Below, in pieces: positions 8,203 to 16,201 of a stretch of DNA of 64,000 nt. The DNA is from a virus. The notes beneath the pieces are model-generated. The model was not told the origin of the DNA, did not search any database, and saw only the letters and a list, made by a program, of their open reading frames with translations. How positions within the stretch are numbered: the first letter of the stretch is position 1; the number at the start of each line of letters is the position of its first letter. The stretch is taken from the IMG/VR virus record IMGVR_UViG_3300017527_000512, positions 100,541 to 164,540 of that record. One strand, written 5' to 3'. The translations under genes and the position numbers were made by a program.

Positions 8203-8232
8203 GCAGATGCAGAAATGATACTCTTCATCTGC
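8203..8232 (+). terminator. intergenic hairpin, possible terminator
   Basis: GCAGATG (8203-8209) pairs with CATCTGC (8226-8232) in the gap between two genes, followed by CCATTTGTT. The stem is 7 bp and the T-run is weak, so terminator function is tentative. Confidence 0.35.
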
Positions 8233-8252
8233 CCATTTGTTATGGGGATTTT

Positions 8253-8945
8253 ATGATAGTAGTTGGTGTGGACCAGTCGAGGAGACATTCTGGAGTCTCA
8301 ATTTTTCATTATAAAAATATAGAAGAATATAAAGTATATAGTTTTACCTCAAATACGGATACTAATGATTTTTCTAAAGTAAATGAAGTTTTATTTTGCT
8401 ATAATAATTTTGTTTCTCAATTTGAGAGAGTAGTGAAGAGTTTTGGAATTTGGGAAGAGTTTCTTGCAGATGAAGAGAAATATCTAGGTATTGAGGCTCC
8501 CTTAGAGTCAGTAGCTTATGCAGGCAAGAAGTTTTCAAAGTATAGAGGTACTAATGTTACTTCTAATAATACTTTGGCTCAGCTTTTTATTTTGATTTTA
8601 ACCTTCTTTTTGAAGAAAGGTTTCAAGTGTTTGCAATTTCACCCAAATTATACTAGAGGATTCTTCGGAGGCAATAGGAATACAGGCAAGAAAGCATCTT
8701 TAGACAAGGGAAAAGAGTGGAAAGAATTGTTAGGAGATAAATGGATTCCATATAATTCACGATCTCCTATAAATAATCATGTTTCTGAGTCAATGCTGTT
8801 TGTTTATTTATCTGTGATGCTTGTGGATGTTAATCATTCATGTATTCCCAAAGATGATTTTTACTCATTATTGAAGTGGGCCAGAGCGTGGATGAATGCT
8901 GTTGATTCATGGTATATTAATTTCATTCCAGAAAATTTTAATTAG
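8253..8945 (+). CDS. RuvC-like Holliday-junction resolvase/nuclease
   Basis: 230 residues. Starts MIVVGVDQSRRHSG, the RNase-H-fold first strand with the catalytic Asp followed by S and G as in RuvC (G-x-D-x-S-x-x-x-x-G). A second acidic residue appears in YLGIEAPLE (about residue 76) and HVSESMLF near 175 can supply the C-terminal acid. RuvC-type enzymes cut four-way junctions during recombination and packaging. Placement directly before the RecA-like gene supports the call. Longer than bacterial RuvC (about 170), as in several phage relatives. Confidence 0.6.
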   Translation: MIVVGVDQSRRHSGVSIFHYKNIEEYKVYSFTSNTDTNDFSKVNEVLFCYNNFVSQFERVVKSFGIWEEFLADEEKYLGIEAPLESVAYAGKKFSKYRGTNVTSNNTLAQLFILILTFFLKKGFKCLQFHPNYTRGFFGGNRNTGKKASLDKGKEWKELLGDKWIPYNSRSPINNHVSESMLFVYLSVMLVDVNHSCIPKDDFYSLLKWARAWMNAVDSWYINFIPENFN

Positions 8946-8953
8946 GATATTTT

Positions 8954-10576
8954 ATGTCAGAGTTAGGTAATTTAATGACCGCAATAAATAGTTCAGATCC
9001 TTCAAATGAAAAACCTAAAGAAGAAAAGAAAGAGGGAAATGCGAAAGCATTAAAAGAAGAATTTACTTTAGATATTTCTAAAGTATTGGAAGAAGATAAG
9101 CTAAACACATCGAATAGTGATTCCGCACCTGTTAGCGATAATCCTATGTTGTCTATGAAACCTGAGGTAGATCCAGAAGAAGAATCAGAGGATAGTATAC
9201 CTCTAGGAGGTAGACAAGCAGCTCTTTATGAGAAAGCTGCAGAGAAAGCAAAGAAAGTAAAAGGAGACAATATGAAGAAAGAGAAGGATAAAGAAAGTTC
9301 CTTCCCTCTGACTTATAAAAAGGTTAATTCAGCTGCAGGCCTTAGAAAGGCTTCCCCTATTATTAAGAAATTCAGTCATTATTCAACAGGATCTTTGGCT
9401 ATCGACAGTGTAACTAAAGGCGGATGGCCTAGTCCACTAATTATTGAATTATCATCAGACGAAGGTGTAGGAAAAACATCTTTACTTCTTGATGCAGCCA
9501 AGAGAATGACTTTAGTTTATGGCGAATATGTTTTAATTTTGGATTACGAGCGAGGTATTCAGTATGACTACCTCGAGCAGTTAGGAATCCCTTTTGCAGA
9601 TCTATCATATACAGAAGAGGAAGAAGCAAAGATAAGAGAGACTAAAGAAGGTAAGGAAAGAGAGACTTTAAAAGAACTTATCTATAAAGACAAACTTGAC
9701 TCTATTGTAGCTTCTAAGAAAGCAGTAGTTTTCATATTCTGGCCATCTTCATTTGAGGAAGGAGAAGACATTATTCATTTTCTTAATAAGATTTTAATTA
9801 AGCCTGTTAAGATGATAGCTATAGACTCCTATGCTTCAATGCTTCCAGCTGCTGATTTAGAATCAGCAGGTATGATGACGATGGGCTCTGTCGGATCTTA
9901 TTTCTTAAAGAAGATGAATACTTTAAACTCTATATGGAACAGTTTTTGTTTAGTTATTAATCACATTCGCGTAGACGTATCTCGCATGATGTGGGATAAG
10001 AGAAGACCTAGCTATCTTCCACCTCCAGAAAAGACTTACTCGGATGGAACAATGAAATATTTAGCTCAGCTTAGAGTTAAATTGAAGAGAGGTGAGGTTA
10101 TTACCGAGGATGTTTATATTCCTTCGATGAATACTTCAAAGAAGATTAAAGTTTGTCATGAAGCAATATTTAATCCAGAGAAACAGAAGATGTTTCCTCC
10201 AGTACCTTGTAGATTTTACATTTCGTATGGAAAAGGTATTGATAACCTTATGTCTATCTTAGACTTAGGTTTATACTCTGGAATTATTAAACAGGTAGGA
10301 GGAGCTTATCAGATTAATAGAGATTGGGCTCCTAAAGTCGAACGAAAGGTTCCAGGAAAAGGATTAACAGAAGTCCCTATGTCTCTAGTAGGCAAATCTG
10401 GATTTAAACAGTTTATGAGGGAGAATAAAACTGTTCTTACTTCCTTGGTAGGAGAGCTTAAAGAGAAAGGTCTGTTAGAATATACAGATGCTTTATTAGA
10501 AATTGATGAGAGATACGAGGCAGACACTGACACATTTAATGCTCCTACAGAACTGAATGTTGAAGATATCTTATAA
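8954..10576 (+). CDS. RecA/UvsX-like recombinase
   Basis: 540 residues. A Walker A-like loop SSDEGVGKTSLL lies near residue 165-175, preceded by FSHYSTGSLAIDSVTKGGWP, the typical RecA lead-in (T-G-x-x-x-L-D-x-x-x-G-G). YVLILDYERG follows, and a Walker B strand KMIAIDSYASMLP near residue 286. These support ATP-dependent strand exchange. The N-terminal 140 residues are a long charged, probably disordered extension absent from T4 UvsX and RecA (about 350-390 residues). It follows the RuvC-like gene by 8 nt. Confidence 0.8.
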   Translation: MSELGNLMTAINSSDPSNEKPKEEKKEGNAKALKEEFTLDISKVLEEDKLNTSNSDSAPVSDNPMLSMKPEVDPEEESEDSIPLGGRQAALYEKAAEKAKKVKGDNMKKEKDKESSFPLTYKKVNSAAGLRKASPIIKKFSHYSTGSLAIDSVTKGGWPSPLIIELSSDEGVGKTSLLLDAAKRMTLVYGEYVLILDYERGIQYDYLEQLGIPFADLSYTEEEEAKIRETKEGKERETLKELIYKDKLDSIVASKKAVVFIFWPSSFEEGEDIIHFLNKILIKPVKMIAIDSYASMLPAADLESAGMMTMGSVGSYFLKKMNTLNSIWNSFCLVINHIRVDVSRMMWDKRRPSYLPPPEKTYSDGTMKYLAQLRVKLKRGEVITEDVYIPSMNTSKKIKVCHEAIFNPEKQKMFPPVPCRFYISYGKGIDNLMSILDLGLYSGIIKQVGGAYQINRDWAPKVERKVPGKGLTEVPMSLVGKSGFKQFMRENKTVLTSLVGELKEKGLLEYTDALLEIDERYEADTDTFNAPTELNVEDIL

Positions 10577-10585
10577 GGATTATTT

Positions 10586-11116
10586 ATGATAGTAAATGTG
10601 ATAGGTAAGGGAGAGAGTAGTCATTTAGCTTTTGATAAAGAATTTCAAGATGAAGAGGTCTGGTGTATTAATTCAATAGCTTTTGACCCTCATATAGTAC
10701 GTTATGATAAAATATTTTATTTCGATAGAATCTTCGAAACTTTACCAGATTTTAATTTTGTAGAGAAATCTAAGATCATTAACTTTTATAATTATCCTCT
10801 GCCAAGTATTCTAAAATCTGTTGAAGGAGCTTTAAAGTACTTTACTTCTTCTGTGTCATATGTTATTGCCTATGCTGCGTGGATAGAGCCGGACAGAATT
10901 AATCTATACGGAGTTGATCTTCATAATCCAGATGAATACGCAGTATTTTTACCTTGTGTTATGTATTGGATGGCGATTCTTCATATGTTAGAAATAGATG
11001 TTTACGTCCCGGAGAAATCTACTATGCTTAATAGCAGATTTTCTTTGTATGGTGATACTACATGGAAATCCTCCGTTAGACCCGAAGCAGAGAATGGGTT
11101 AATTAAATTTAATTAA
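10586..11116 (+). CDS. conserved-looking phage protein of unknown function
   Basis: 176 residues; starts MIVNVIGKGESS and contains INLYGVDLHNPDEY near residue 110. Such NLYGVD motifs occur in uncharacterised phage proteins with a possible nucleotide- or sugar-binding fold, but I cannot name the family. Ends in a run of AATTTAATT just before the next gene. Lies between recombinase and glycosylase genes. Confidence 0.5.
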   Translation: MIVNVIGKGESSHLAFDKEFQDEEVWCINSIAFDPHIVRYDKIFYFDRIFETLPDFNFVEKSKIINFYNYPLPSILKSVEGALKYFTSSVSYVIAYAAWIEPDRINLYGVDLHNPDEYAVFLPCVMYWMAILHMLEIDVYVPEKSTMLNSRFSLYGDTTWKSSVRPEAENGLIKFN

Positions 11117-11127
11117 ATTTAATTAAT

Positions 11128-11979
11128 ATGGAAGTAGTCGAGACAAAGATCCTTGCTTCTGCTATCTATCAAAAGATACATACCTTCTTTAAAGAAGGCG
11201 AAGTATATATTAGATCATATCACCCTAAATTCCCTCTAGAATTTGTAGAAGGAAGAATAAAGGATGTGACAACTAGAGGTAAAGTTTTAATTCTCCATTT
11301 TCAAAGTGGTAAGCATCTTGTTATTTTCTTTAGTATGACAGGATGTATTTCAACAGAACCTATTTACCCTTTATTTTCACCTCACCATAAATTTGATATG
11401 GTGTTTAAATCTTCGAAAGAAGAGCTTTCTTTTCACTATTTCGATCCTAGAATGTTTTCGAAGATTTATTACGTTAGTGATTTAAATGATGTTCCTATGA
11501 TTAAGAACATGGGATATGAAATCGTAGATTATGATATTTATCCTCCTTCTTATCGTGGTTTATTATTTAATGTTGAGTTCTTCTTAGTGTACTTAGATAG
11601 ATTTAGATTTGGTCAAGGTAAATCAATTAAAGGATTACTGCATTCTCAGAGAGTTATAGCAGGTTTAGGAAATTATTTAATTAACGAGGTTCTATTTCAA
11701 GCAAGAATCCATCCGGAAACTCCTTTTAAGTCCTTGCATTTTAAACAATGGGATTACGTATTCAGTGCTTTAAACAATATTCTGATTTTATCATTTAAGT
11801 ACGGAGGAGTATCTGTAAGAGATTATTACCACTTAGACGGAGGCAAAGGTTCTTTTAGTGAAGAGTTTAAAGTGTATTCTAGAGCAGGTAAGAAATGTTT
11901 AAGATGCTCAACTGTAATAAGGAACATTAAAGTGGCAGGAAGGTCTAGTTATTTCTGTCCAGAGTGTCAACAATTTTAA
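11128..11979 (+). CDS. MutM/Nei-family DNA glycosylase-like protein lacking N-terminal Pro
   Basis: 283 residues matching formamidopyrimidine-DNA glycosylase along its length: RGKVLILHFQSG with the beta-hairpin Lys, FFSMTGC, DPRMFSK, GLGNYLINEVLFQARIHPETP with the conserved Asn of the helix-two-turn-helix, and a C-terminal zinc finger KCLRC ... GRSSYFCPEC with its Arg. These enzymes excise oxidised purines and nick the strand, using the amino-terminal Pro as nucleophile. Here the start reads MEVVET, as if the usual PELP preceding E-V-E-T were missing; no upstream in-frame codon restores it. Activity is therefore doubtful or uses a different nucleophile. Confidence 0.85.
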   Translation: MEVVETKILASAIYQKIHTFFKEGEVYIRSYHPKFPLEFVEGRIKDVTTRGKVLILHFQSGKHLVIFFSMTGCISTEPIYPLFSPHHKFDMVFKSSKEELSFHYFDPRMFSKIYYVSDLNDVPMIKNMGYEIVDYDIYPPSYRGLLFNVEFFLVYLDRFRFGQGKSIKGLLHSQRVIAGLGNYLINEVLFQARIHPETPFKSLHFKQWDYVFSALNNILILSFKYGGVSVRDYYHLDGGKGSFSEEFKVYSRAGKKCLRCSTVIRNIKVAGRSSYFCPECQQF

Positions 11980-11990
11980 ATGGGTTTATT

Positions 11991-12176
11991 ATGTTAAAAA
12001 GTTTATTAGTATTGGTCATTTTTATAGGAGTTTTAGTCGCGGAAGAACTGGACCCTTATAAGGGATTTTTCATTAAGAATTTTATCACTATTACAAATAG
12101 TGGTAGGGTTATCCATGCTATGGAAGTAAAAGATCTTAAGAGTGGTCATGTTTCAGTTGTTCTCCAGAAGATGTAG
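11991..12176 (+). CDS. small secreted protein
   Basis: 61 residues with a clear signal-like start (MLKSLLVLVIFIGVLVAEE) and a short exported remainder. ATG 11991 is preferred over one 27 nt upstream that overlaps the glycosylase gene, because the signal sequence begins there. Function unknown. Confidence 0.5.
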   Translation: MLKSLLVLVIFIGVLVAEELDPYKGFFIKNFITITNSGRVIHAMEVKDLKSGHVSVVLQKM

Positions 12177-12193
12177 TCTATTAATAATAGACT
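12175..12193 (+). terminator. short perfect hairpin after the small secreted gene
   Basis: AGTCTATT (12175-12182) and AATAGACT (12186-12193) form an 8-bp stem with a 3-nt loop overlapping the stop codon. No T-run follows, so it may be a stability element rather than a terminator. Confidence 0.35.
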
Positions 12194-12200
12194 AACCATT

Positions 12201-12305
12201 ATGTTTATTTATGCAGAAGGGAAGCACTTTCAGTCATGTAGGAGTGATTTAACTAATCATGTGAATATGGAAGCATTAGTAATATATGATGGAGATACAC
12301 AGTGA
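12201..12305 (+). CDS. possible 34-residue peptide
   Basis: Short open frame starting MFIYAEGKHFQS in the gap before thymidylate synthase. It has no visible ribosome-binding site and no recognised family, so it may be noncoding. Confidence 0.2.
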   Translation: MFIYAEGKHFQSCRSDLTNHVNMEALVIYDGDTQ

Positions 12306-12347
12306 TAGACTGGATCACTTTTATTTTAATTTTTAGGATACATATAA

Positions 12348-13292
12348 ATGTCAGATTATAATCAGCAGTACAGTAAAGTAATTTCAGATATACTAGAAAA
12401 GGGTATACGCAAGTCCAATCGCACAGGCGTTGACACGCTAGTACACAGAGGACCTGCAACAATCACGGTTGACCTTAATGAGGGATTCCCGATGATAACT
12501 ACTTGCAAGAAACCATTTAAGCTTATAGCAATAGAACTGGAAGGATTCCTTAAAGGAGTCACGGATAAGCGTTGGTATCAAGAACGTAATTGTCATATTT
12601 GGGACGAATGGGCTTCGCCAATCCATAAAGAGACATTACTCCCTGTTGGAGAATCTTGGAACGAATTTCAATCGAAGCTTCCAGACCTTGGTCCAATATA
12701 TGGGTACCAATGGCTTCATTTCAATAAGCCTTATACTCCAATCCTTCCATCAGACCAAGTACAAGCTCCAGTACGTGACGATCTTATATGGGACACTCCA
12801 TCCCAAAGTAACCAACTTCCATTAATCTTCAAGAAGTTAAAGGAGAATCCACTCGACCGCAGAATGTTTTGTTCGGCATGGAGTCCAGAACAGATTGATA
12901 TAATGGCTCTTCCACCATGTCACCTTTCATTTGGTTTAATGTATGATACATCCCAACTTCATTTAACATGGACACAGCGGTCAGCAGATTGGGCTCTTGG
13001 CGTCCCATTTAACATGGCAAGCTACGCTTTATTACTATCAATCTTATGTAAATTATCTGGGTTATCTCCAGGTACAGTCACTGGAACATTCCTTGACGCA
13101 CATATTTATGATAATCATATTGACGGCCTACGCGAGCAGTTATCAAGAGACCCGATGAAATACTCTCTTCCTAAATTAACCTTTTCGAAATCCTACGGAA
13201 GTGATGACACGCCGTTCGATTTCCAATACGCTGATGCGGAGCTAACTAATTATGAATCCTTCCCAAAAATCTATTTTGACGTTGCTGTGTAA
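12348..13292 (+). CDS. thyA: thymidylate synthase
   Basis: 314 residues, full-length ThyA. Seen in order: SNRTGVDTL, the folate/dUMP region FPMITTCKKPFKLIAIELEG split as in ThyA, WDEWA, GPIYGYQW, the catalytic Cys in LPPCHLSF, and QRSADWALGVPFN followed by DAHIYDNH. It methylates dUMP to dTMP using methylene-tetrahydrofolate. Its codons use more CCA, CTT, ATC and ACG than the flanking genes and the gene is less AT-rich, which suggests acquisition from another source. Preceded by AGGATAC. Confidence 0.95.
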   Translation: MSDYNQQYSKVISDILEKGIRKSNRTGVDTLVHRGPATITVDLNEGFPMITTCKKPFKLIAIELEGFLKGVTDKRWYQERNCHIWDEWASPIHKETLLPVGESWNEFQSKLPDLGPIYGYQWLHFNKPYTPILPSDQVQAPVRDDLIWDTPSQSNQLPLIFKKLKENPLDRRMFCSAWSPEQIDIMALPPCHLSFGLMYDTSQLHLTWTQRSADWALGVPFNMASYALLLSILCKLSGLSPGTVTGTFLDAHIYDNHIDGLREQLSRDPMKYSLPKLTFSKSYGSDDTPFDFQYADAELTNYESFPKIYFDVAV

Positions 13293-13527
13293 CAGCTTCA
13301 CTGAACCTTCCTCTTTCATCCTTCGAGACGAGAGAGGTCGCCTCCGTGGTCAACGCTGGTACCGAAGCTTGACTTCCGAACACCGAGTCTATCTTCGTTC
13401 AATGATGGAACACCTTTGTGGCTTATCATGGAGAAACTTATCTTCGATATTCTCCTTCCCTGAGCGTGTCTCAATCTTATATAGTAAATTAATTCAGCAG
13501 AATGTCATTTACTATGACAGGACCTAA
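13252..13527 (+). CDS. hypothetical protein overlapping thyA
   Basis: 91-residue Arg/Ser/Leu-rich protein beginning inside the last 41 nt of thyA, with GGAG about 12 nt before the ATG. Shares the less AT-rich composition of thyA, so it may have arrived with it. Contains a predicted basic helical region (LRSMMEHLCGLSWRNLSS). Unrecognised; a later start is possible. Confidence 0.4.
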   Translation: MNPSQKSILTLLCNSFTEPSSFILRDERGRLRGQRWYRSLTSEHRVYLRSMMEHLCGLSWRNLSSIFSFPERVSILYSKLIQQNVIYYDRT

Positions 13528-13549
13528 CGTAATATCATTATCTCAATAA

Positions 13550-13580
13550 TGTTACATTTAATACCCTACTTTTATATATT
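13550..13580 (+). promoter_or_regulatory. bipartite promoter-like motif
   Basis: TGTTACAT (13550-13557), exactly 13 nt, TTTATATATT (13571-13580), followed by TATAAATA, 23 nt before the gene at 13604. Same spacing as four other sites in this window, including one at the start of the 54-kb RNA locus. Confidence 0.6.
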
Positions 13581-13603
13581 TATAAATAACCTAGGAAATA
13601 GTT

Positions 13604-13756
13604 ATGTCAAATAAAATTTGTTCGTGTGGAAAGAAGTCAAAATACTATCAGACAGAAACGAAAGAACTCTTCTGTAAGAAGTGTGCGAAGAAGTATCTCG
13701 TACACGCATCTGATATTAACATCGAATCAGTTAGCGAGCTTAATAAAAAGAAATAA
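13604..13756 (+). CDS. 50-residue zinc-ribbon mini-protein
   Basis: Protein of 50 residues with CSCG at residues 6-9 and CKKC at 24-27, a four-cysteine zinc knuckle, then a charged tail. The start is strongly placed: a bipartite promoter-like motif ends 23 nt upstream, and AGGAAAT lies 6-12 nt before the ATG. Similar CSCG starts occur at 25.2 kb. Function unknown. Confidence 0.6.
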   Translation: MSNKICSCGKKSKYYQTETKELFCKKCAKKYLVHASDINIESVSELNKKK

Positions 13757-13793
13757 GCATATCTTCTGTACTTTTAACTTAAAAGGATTATAA

Positions 13794-14198
13794 ATGATAA
13801 ACAAAACCGAAAAGAGAGTAAATGATGCAGTATCAGAAACGGCTCCCTCCAACGAGGAGATGGAATTATGCTATCTCAATAAAATAAAGGAACAGGAAAC
13901 TGCCGTCATAAAGCAGGGCAGCGAGAATATCTTTGATCTCTCCTTAATCTTTGTAGGAGATTTCATTGAAATATCTCATTCCGACGGATCAGCATACCGT
14001 GGGGTAATAGATCGCATCAGCAAGCAGCGCCTTGAAGCAGATGTCACCGACCCTTTCTCAGGAAAGAATGTAGAAATGACTGTCTCATCAAATACCGACA
14101 GAGTTATAACAGTTCTTGCAAGAGCTAAGTATCAACCGCCTACAGAGAAGTGTCCTGACAAGGAATTATCTGAAACCCTTCGCTCCGACAGTGATTAA
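13794..14198 (+). CDS. hypothetical protein
   Basis: Unrecognised 134-residue protein with a charged N-terminus and a central beta-rich stretch (residues 50-105) resembling a small barrel (LIFVGDFIEISHSDG, YRGVIDRIS). That could be a Sm/SH3-like fold, but the evidence is weak. AAAGGATT precedes the ATG. Confidence 0.5.
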   Translation: MINKTEKRVNDAVSETAPSNEEMELCYLNKIKEQETAVIKQGSENIFDLSLIFVGDFIEISHSDGSAYRGVIDRISKQRLEADVTDPFSGKNVEMTVSSNTDRVITVLARAKYQPPTEKCPDKELSETLRSDSD

Positions 14199-14230
14199 TT
14201 ACTTTATTTTAAGAAGTTCCTATATTTGAA

Positions 14231-14562
14231 ATAAAATGTTCATGTGGGGCAGTATCAGTACTAAAGACGGTGGATCATTCATCCATCCCACATAAATGCA
14301 ATTGCAATAAAGAGGCTCCCTCTATCTCTAAGTCCACTAACCCTAAAAAGGTATGGATTCTATCAAACGAGGGTCCAGGAGCCATATCATCCCCGAGGAC
14401 CTTCGAGTATTCTCATCTTTTGATGCTGCGTTCAACGCAGCATCAATTTTGGGCTTCTTCAGGTATTTTCCTGAAGAAGACTTCACGAATACAGTAGGCG
14501 AAGCAAGCATAAGCAGTAACTGGGCCTTCAAGGTTCGTGTCCTTTGCACAGAGCTTCATTAA
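14231..14562 (+). pseudogene. possible degenerate zinc-ribbon gene
   Basis: A frame beginning with the non-start codon ATA at 14231 reads KCSCGAVSVL and then CNCN, resembling the other CSCG mini-proteins, and stays open to 14497. A different frame (ATG 14353 to 14562) encodes DAAFNAASILGFFRYFPEED, which looks more protein-like over the second half. The simplest reading is a gene with a lost start codon and a frameshift. Two perfect hairpins lie inside. Confidence is low that either frame is expressed. Confidence 0.3.
14421..14479 (+). repeat. two adjacent perfect stem-loops
   Basis: First stem: 14421-14431 with 14435-14445 (11 bp, loop TCA), followed by ATTTT. Second stem: 14454-14463 with 14470-14479 (10 bp, loop TATTTT). 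Both are exact. They could terminate or stabilise a transcript from the thyA region. Confidence 0.65.
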
Positions 14563-14590
14563 TTGTTTTAATCTTAATCAGGAGTAATTT

Positions 14591-14719
14591 ATGTATTTAT
14601 CGCAGAAACTTGGAATAATATCTTCATTATCAATAATGACTTTAATAGTTATTCTCATGTTTTCCCATACATCCTCAGGAATAATAATATTATTTAATTA
14701 TTTTTTGTTTCAATATTAG
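14591..14719 (+). CDS. 42-residue membrane peptide
   Basis: ATG preceded at good distance by AGGAG. The 42 residues form essentially one or two hydrophobic helices (LGIISSLSIMTLIVILMF, then IIILFNYFLF). Immediately followed by a 13-bp perfect hairpin. No function can be assigned. Confidence 0.5.
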   Translation: MYLSQKLGIISSLSIMTLIVILMFSHTSSGIIILFNYFLFQY

Positions 14720-14721
14720 TA

Positions 14722-14750
14722 CGAGATAAAAGATTTTATCTTTTATCTCG
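14722..14750 (+). terminator. 13-bp perfect hairpin, possible terminator
   Basis: 14722-14734 is exactly complementary to 14738-14750 with a TTT loop, starting three bases after a stop codon. Position fits a terminator, though no strong T-run follows. Confidence 0.45.
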
Positions 14751-14797
14751 ATTAAAGGTCATAGCATTCCTATCAAGAATCTTCAACGAAAGGTCTA

Positions 14798-14986
14798 ATG
14801 AAAGAAAGCAATAATAAAGCTGAAGTAAGGATAAAATTAATCTGTAAATTACGTATTCATCATTTCAAGCAGTTAAATAGAGTAGAATTACCTTATGCAA
14901 CGTGATTCAAATTTAAATGCGTTTATTGCGAATTAGAGAAAGAAAAGACAGTTCACGGGGGTTGGGGGATAGTATTAAATTACTGA
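14798..14986 (+). pseudogene. small zinc-binding protein gene with in-frame TGA
   Basis: ATG 14798 follows AAAGGTC. The frame reads MKESNNKAEV through PYAT, meets TGA at 14903, and continues in the same frame as FKFKCVYCELEKEKTVHGGW to a TGA at 14984. The CVYC motif after the stop suggests one original zinc-ribbon protein of about 62 residues. Whether the stop is real, suppressed or an error cannot be seen here. Confidence 0.45.
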
Positions 14987-15047
14987 ATGTTTTAAATTAT
15001 TGTACACATATAATAATAAATTATATTTAACTTATTTGGAGAGTCTA

Positions 15048-15275
15048 ATGTCTAAATGTATTAGAAAATGTATTGAATGTAGATTCAGAGAAGATTTCGA
15101 CAGATGTACTGTAGGCACCTTCTAGGCAGAGACAAAAGGAACTCTTGTAATTTGCTACGAAGGCGAATTATGGGAACACTCTACATCTTTATCATACTGG
15201 AGAATATCCTTTATATATTTAAAATTAGCAATTGCCTCTTTTTGGCAAAGGAAAACAAATGATAAACATACCTGA
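15048..15275 (+). pseudogene. cysteine-rich small gene with in-frame TAG
   Basis: ATG 15048 with GGAGAG upstream. The frame has three cysteines in MSKCIRKCIEC and a fourth in RCTV, meets TAG at 15123, and continues as AETKGTLVICYEGELWEHS and a hydrophobic stretch to TGA at 15273. The downstream half is plausible protein, so a nonsense change in a 75-residue gene is the simplest reading. Confidence 0.45.
15210..15220 (+). promoter_or_regulatory. AT-rich promoter-like box
   Basis: TTTATATATTT, 39 nt before the ATG of the gene at 15259. The upstream TGTTATAA half is not clear. Confidence 0.25.
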
Positions 15276-15516
15276 ACAAGTAACTAATACTCCTTCATTA
15301 CCTCAGCCATTCGTTAATCTCTCTAGAGAAATTAATATCAAAGATATTTCATTTGACTCTGAGAAAGAAATCATTACATTAACCTCAGAACAGGATTGTA
15401 AAGGTGATATTACTAATTTCAATATTCCGTCTAACAAATTAGATCTTATTTTAAAACATATCCGTCTATTTTACGACAATAAAATTGCTCGTGAGATGTA
15501 CGGTAGGAACCCTTAA
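15259..15516 (+). CDS. hypothetical protein
   Basis: 85 residues, unrecognised, with a beta-rich middle and a helical C-terminus. ATG 15259 has AAAGGA eight bases upstream; a TTG at 15232 in the same frame would add nine residues and is less likely. Stop and next start overlap as TAATG. Confidence 0.5.
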   Translation: MINIPEQVTNTPSLPQPFVNLSREINIKDISFDSEKEIITLTSEQDCKGDITNFNIPSNKLDLILKHIRLFYDNKIAREMYGRNP

Positions 15517-15782
15517 TGGGATTCTTACTATTATTAATAGCAATATATCTCCTCTGTTCATGTGCAGAACCTTCAAGAAGTCCTTGTGTAGAATCTACAG
15601 GAGAAGCCTTCTTCTCAGTTGTTCTAAAAGGCTCTATATTTGTTTATAGGGCTAATATCAATGGAACGAATTACTTACTAAGCTTTCGTGGCGGAATAAT
15701 AAAGGAAGAACGTAAAACGAGATTCATCCTCTTACCCAAGTTTAGTGATTCTCATTTTTCCTATCAGGTTTTAGAGGATTAA
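15516..15782 (+). CDS. small lipoprotein
   Basis: 88 residues with a hydrophobic start and lipobox-like LLCSCAEPS, so it is probably a secreted lipoprotein anchored after Cys 14 or 16. Remaining part is beta-like. Directly coupled to the upstream gene. Two further lipoprotein-like genes follow, which suggests an envelope-modifying cassette such as superinfection exclusion, but this is inference. Confidence 0.55.
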   Translation: MGFLLLLIAIYLLCSCAEPSRSPCVESTGEAFFSVVLKGSIFVYRANINGTNYLLSFRGGIIKEERKTRFILLPKFSDSHFSYQVLED

Positions 15783-15805
15783 ATCCTCATCCAAGGGACT
15801 TTGAT

Positions 15806-16201
15806 ATGAGAATAAAACATTTATTGATTCTATTCCTTCTACTATCCTTATTAGGGTGTCAGAGAAAATACAAACTTGATATCCGTGACGCTGTCCATAA
15901 TCTAGATTGCATGGTATATTCCCATTTTCTTGGCACCAAATCAGGTAAGGGATTTTACAAAGAGTCGATTTTCTATAGTTCAGGTCATATAAATTATTTC
16001 AGCAATTCTGTATCTCTTTCATATCCTACAAACGTAAAACACCTTTCATACCGTTATTATGAAAATAATTACCAGCCTTTTGCAAACTTTGATTTAGATA
16101 CCTTATACCAGCTCCAACAATATTTCAAAACAAACAAGGTTTATAATTATCATATAAGAGAAAGAGCAGTTGCTATATTAATAGAGCAGTTGCTATATTA
16201 A
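15806..16201 (+). CDS. lipoprotein with repeat-altered C-terminus
   Basis: 131 residues with a classic lipoprotein signal (LLILFLLLSLLGCQRK; Cys 18). The soluble part is Tyr/Asn-rich. Its end lies in a 20-nt tandem repeat (16163-16222). With a single copy of the unit the frame would continue as IEQLISTQETDYEDR and stop within the next gene; the extra 40 nt shift the frame and end the protein early at LLY. This looks like a recent expansion. Confidence 0.6.
   Translation: MRIKHLLILFLLLSLLGCQRKYKLDIRDAVHNLDCMVYSHFLGTKSGKGFYKESIFYSSGHINYFSNSVSLSYPTNVKHLSYRYYENNYQPFANFDLDTLYQLQQYFKTNKVYNYHIRERAVAILIEQLLY

Noticed and set aside
14353-14562. A firm gene call for the 69-codon frame
   Set aside because: It overlaps another frame with a zinc-ribbon start and two perfect hairpins; the region looks decayed, so it is listed only as a possible pseudogene.
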